Shown: positions 12,628-12,959 of the stretch, one piece after another
Numbering within the stretch: position 1 is the first letter of the stretch
Layout of the letters: each line of letters opens with the position of its first letter
Assembly (NCBI GenBank): GCA_002508545.1
Contig: DAVH01000049.1
Location: 1-12,959, forward strand
Direction of reading: 5' to 3'
Length of the DNA stretch: 12,959 bases
Source: Methanomassiliicoccus sp. UBA6
Lineage (GTDB): Archaea > Thermoplasmatota > Thermoplasmata > Methanomassiliicoccales > Methanomassiliicoccaceae
Position numbers and translations under genes: made by a program
The notes under the pieces: generated by a model
Databases searched by the model: none
What the model was told of the DNA's origin: nothing
The model's input: the letters and a program-made list of their open reading frames with translations, nothing else

Positions 12628-12959
12628 ATGGCATCCAGCAAGAAGAAGGACATCGTCCCCAAGCCTGGCAGGAAGAAGGTCGTGCTTGCGTACTCCGGCG
12701 GCCTGGACACATCGGTCGCCATTCGCTGGCTTCAGGATAACTACAACCTTGACGTGGTGGCCGTCTCCATCGACGTGGGGCAGCCCGGGGACATGGAGAA
12801 GAACATCGACAGGGCCAAGAACATCGGCGCGGTCGCCGCCTATGCCATCGACGCCCGGGAGGAGTTCGCCGAGAGCTATGTATGGCCCTCGCTCAAGGCC
12901 AACGCGATGTACCAGGGCATCTATCCCCTGTCCACCGCCATCGCCCGCCCCCTCATCGC
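12628..12959 (+). CDS. argG: Argininosuccinate synthase, N-terminal part
   Basis: The first 110 codons are present; the gene runs off the right edge. The enzyme joins citrulline and aspartate using ATP to make argininosuccinate. The ATP-binding P-loop AYSGGLDTS is at 21-29, following a lysine-rich N terminus (SKKKD, GRKK) that is about 14 residues longer than in many relatives. VVAVSIDVGQPGD and the YPLSTAIARPLI block near the edge are characteristic. The start at 12628 is the first ATG after the TATA box. It is divergent from argC across 219 bp, so both arms of the pathway may be co-regulated. Confidence 0.95.
   Translation, partial: MASSKKKDIVPKPGRKKVVLAYSGGLDTSVAIRWLQDNYNLDVVAVSIDVGQPGDMEKNIDRAKNIGAVAAYAIDAREEFAESYVWPSLKANAMYQGIYPLSTAIARPLI

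Overview
The window looks archaeal. Most genes are preceded by TATA-like boxes about 25 to 30 bp upstream, with short, leaderless or near-leaderless starts and occasional AGGAGG-type ribosome sites. Neither tRNA gene encodes CCA. There is a long FKBP of the archaeal FKBP26 type, and an arginine cluster in the order argC-argJ-argB-argD. Together with the high G+C and protein style, this suggests a euryarchaeon. My best guess is Thermoplasmata, possibly Methanomassiliicoccales, but that is inference and no marker gene here proves it.

Layout. Positions 1 to about 1170 are visibly more AT-rich. They hold no clear gene up to 403, then one orphan protein with PD-(D/E)XK-nuclease-like motifs, which lies just beyond the 3' end of a tRNA-Arg(CCU) gene. 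Next come an FKBP-type prolyl isomerase (minus strand), a tRNA-Thr(UGU) gene (plus) and, 16 nt after it, a SAM-dependent methyltransferase. The methyltransferase meets a cupin head-on, with stop codons overlapping in a shared CTAG. The cupin follows a class-III aminotransferase (GTG start) in a tight two-gene operon. Divergent from that operon is a membrane-anchored or secreted protein with a Pro-Glu repeat tail.

A 195-nt convergent gap after this protein contains an 80-nt element predicted to fold into a branched structure. Beyond it are an ACT-domain protein (minus) and, divergently, a stand-alone receiver-domain protein whose phospho-acceptor Asp is replaced by Glu.

The right third is arginine biosynthesis. 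A minus-strand operon, argC-argJ-argB-argD, has gaps of 2 to 8 nt and ends with a small DUF1294-type membrane protein. A divergent argG begins at 12628 and runs off the window. ArgB phosphorylates N-acetylglutamate, ArgC reduces it, ArgD transaminates it, and ArgJ recycles the acetyl group and releases ornithine. ArgG acts later, on citrulline. argF and argH are not in the window.

I found no CRISPR array, insertion sequence, integrase or obviously novel multi-gene defence system. The items most worth checking are the branched element at 6243-6322, the Glu-substituted receiver, the 4-residue insertion next to the ArgJ self-cleavage site, the tRNA-Thr/methyltransferase junction, and the nuclease-like orphan beside tRNA-Arg.
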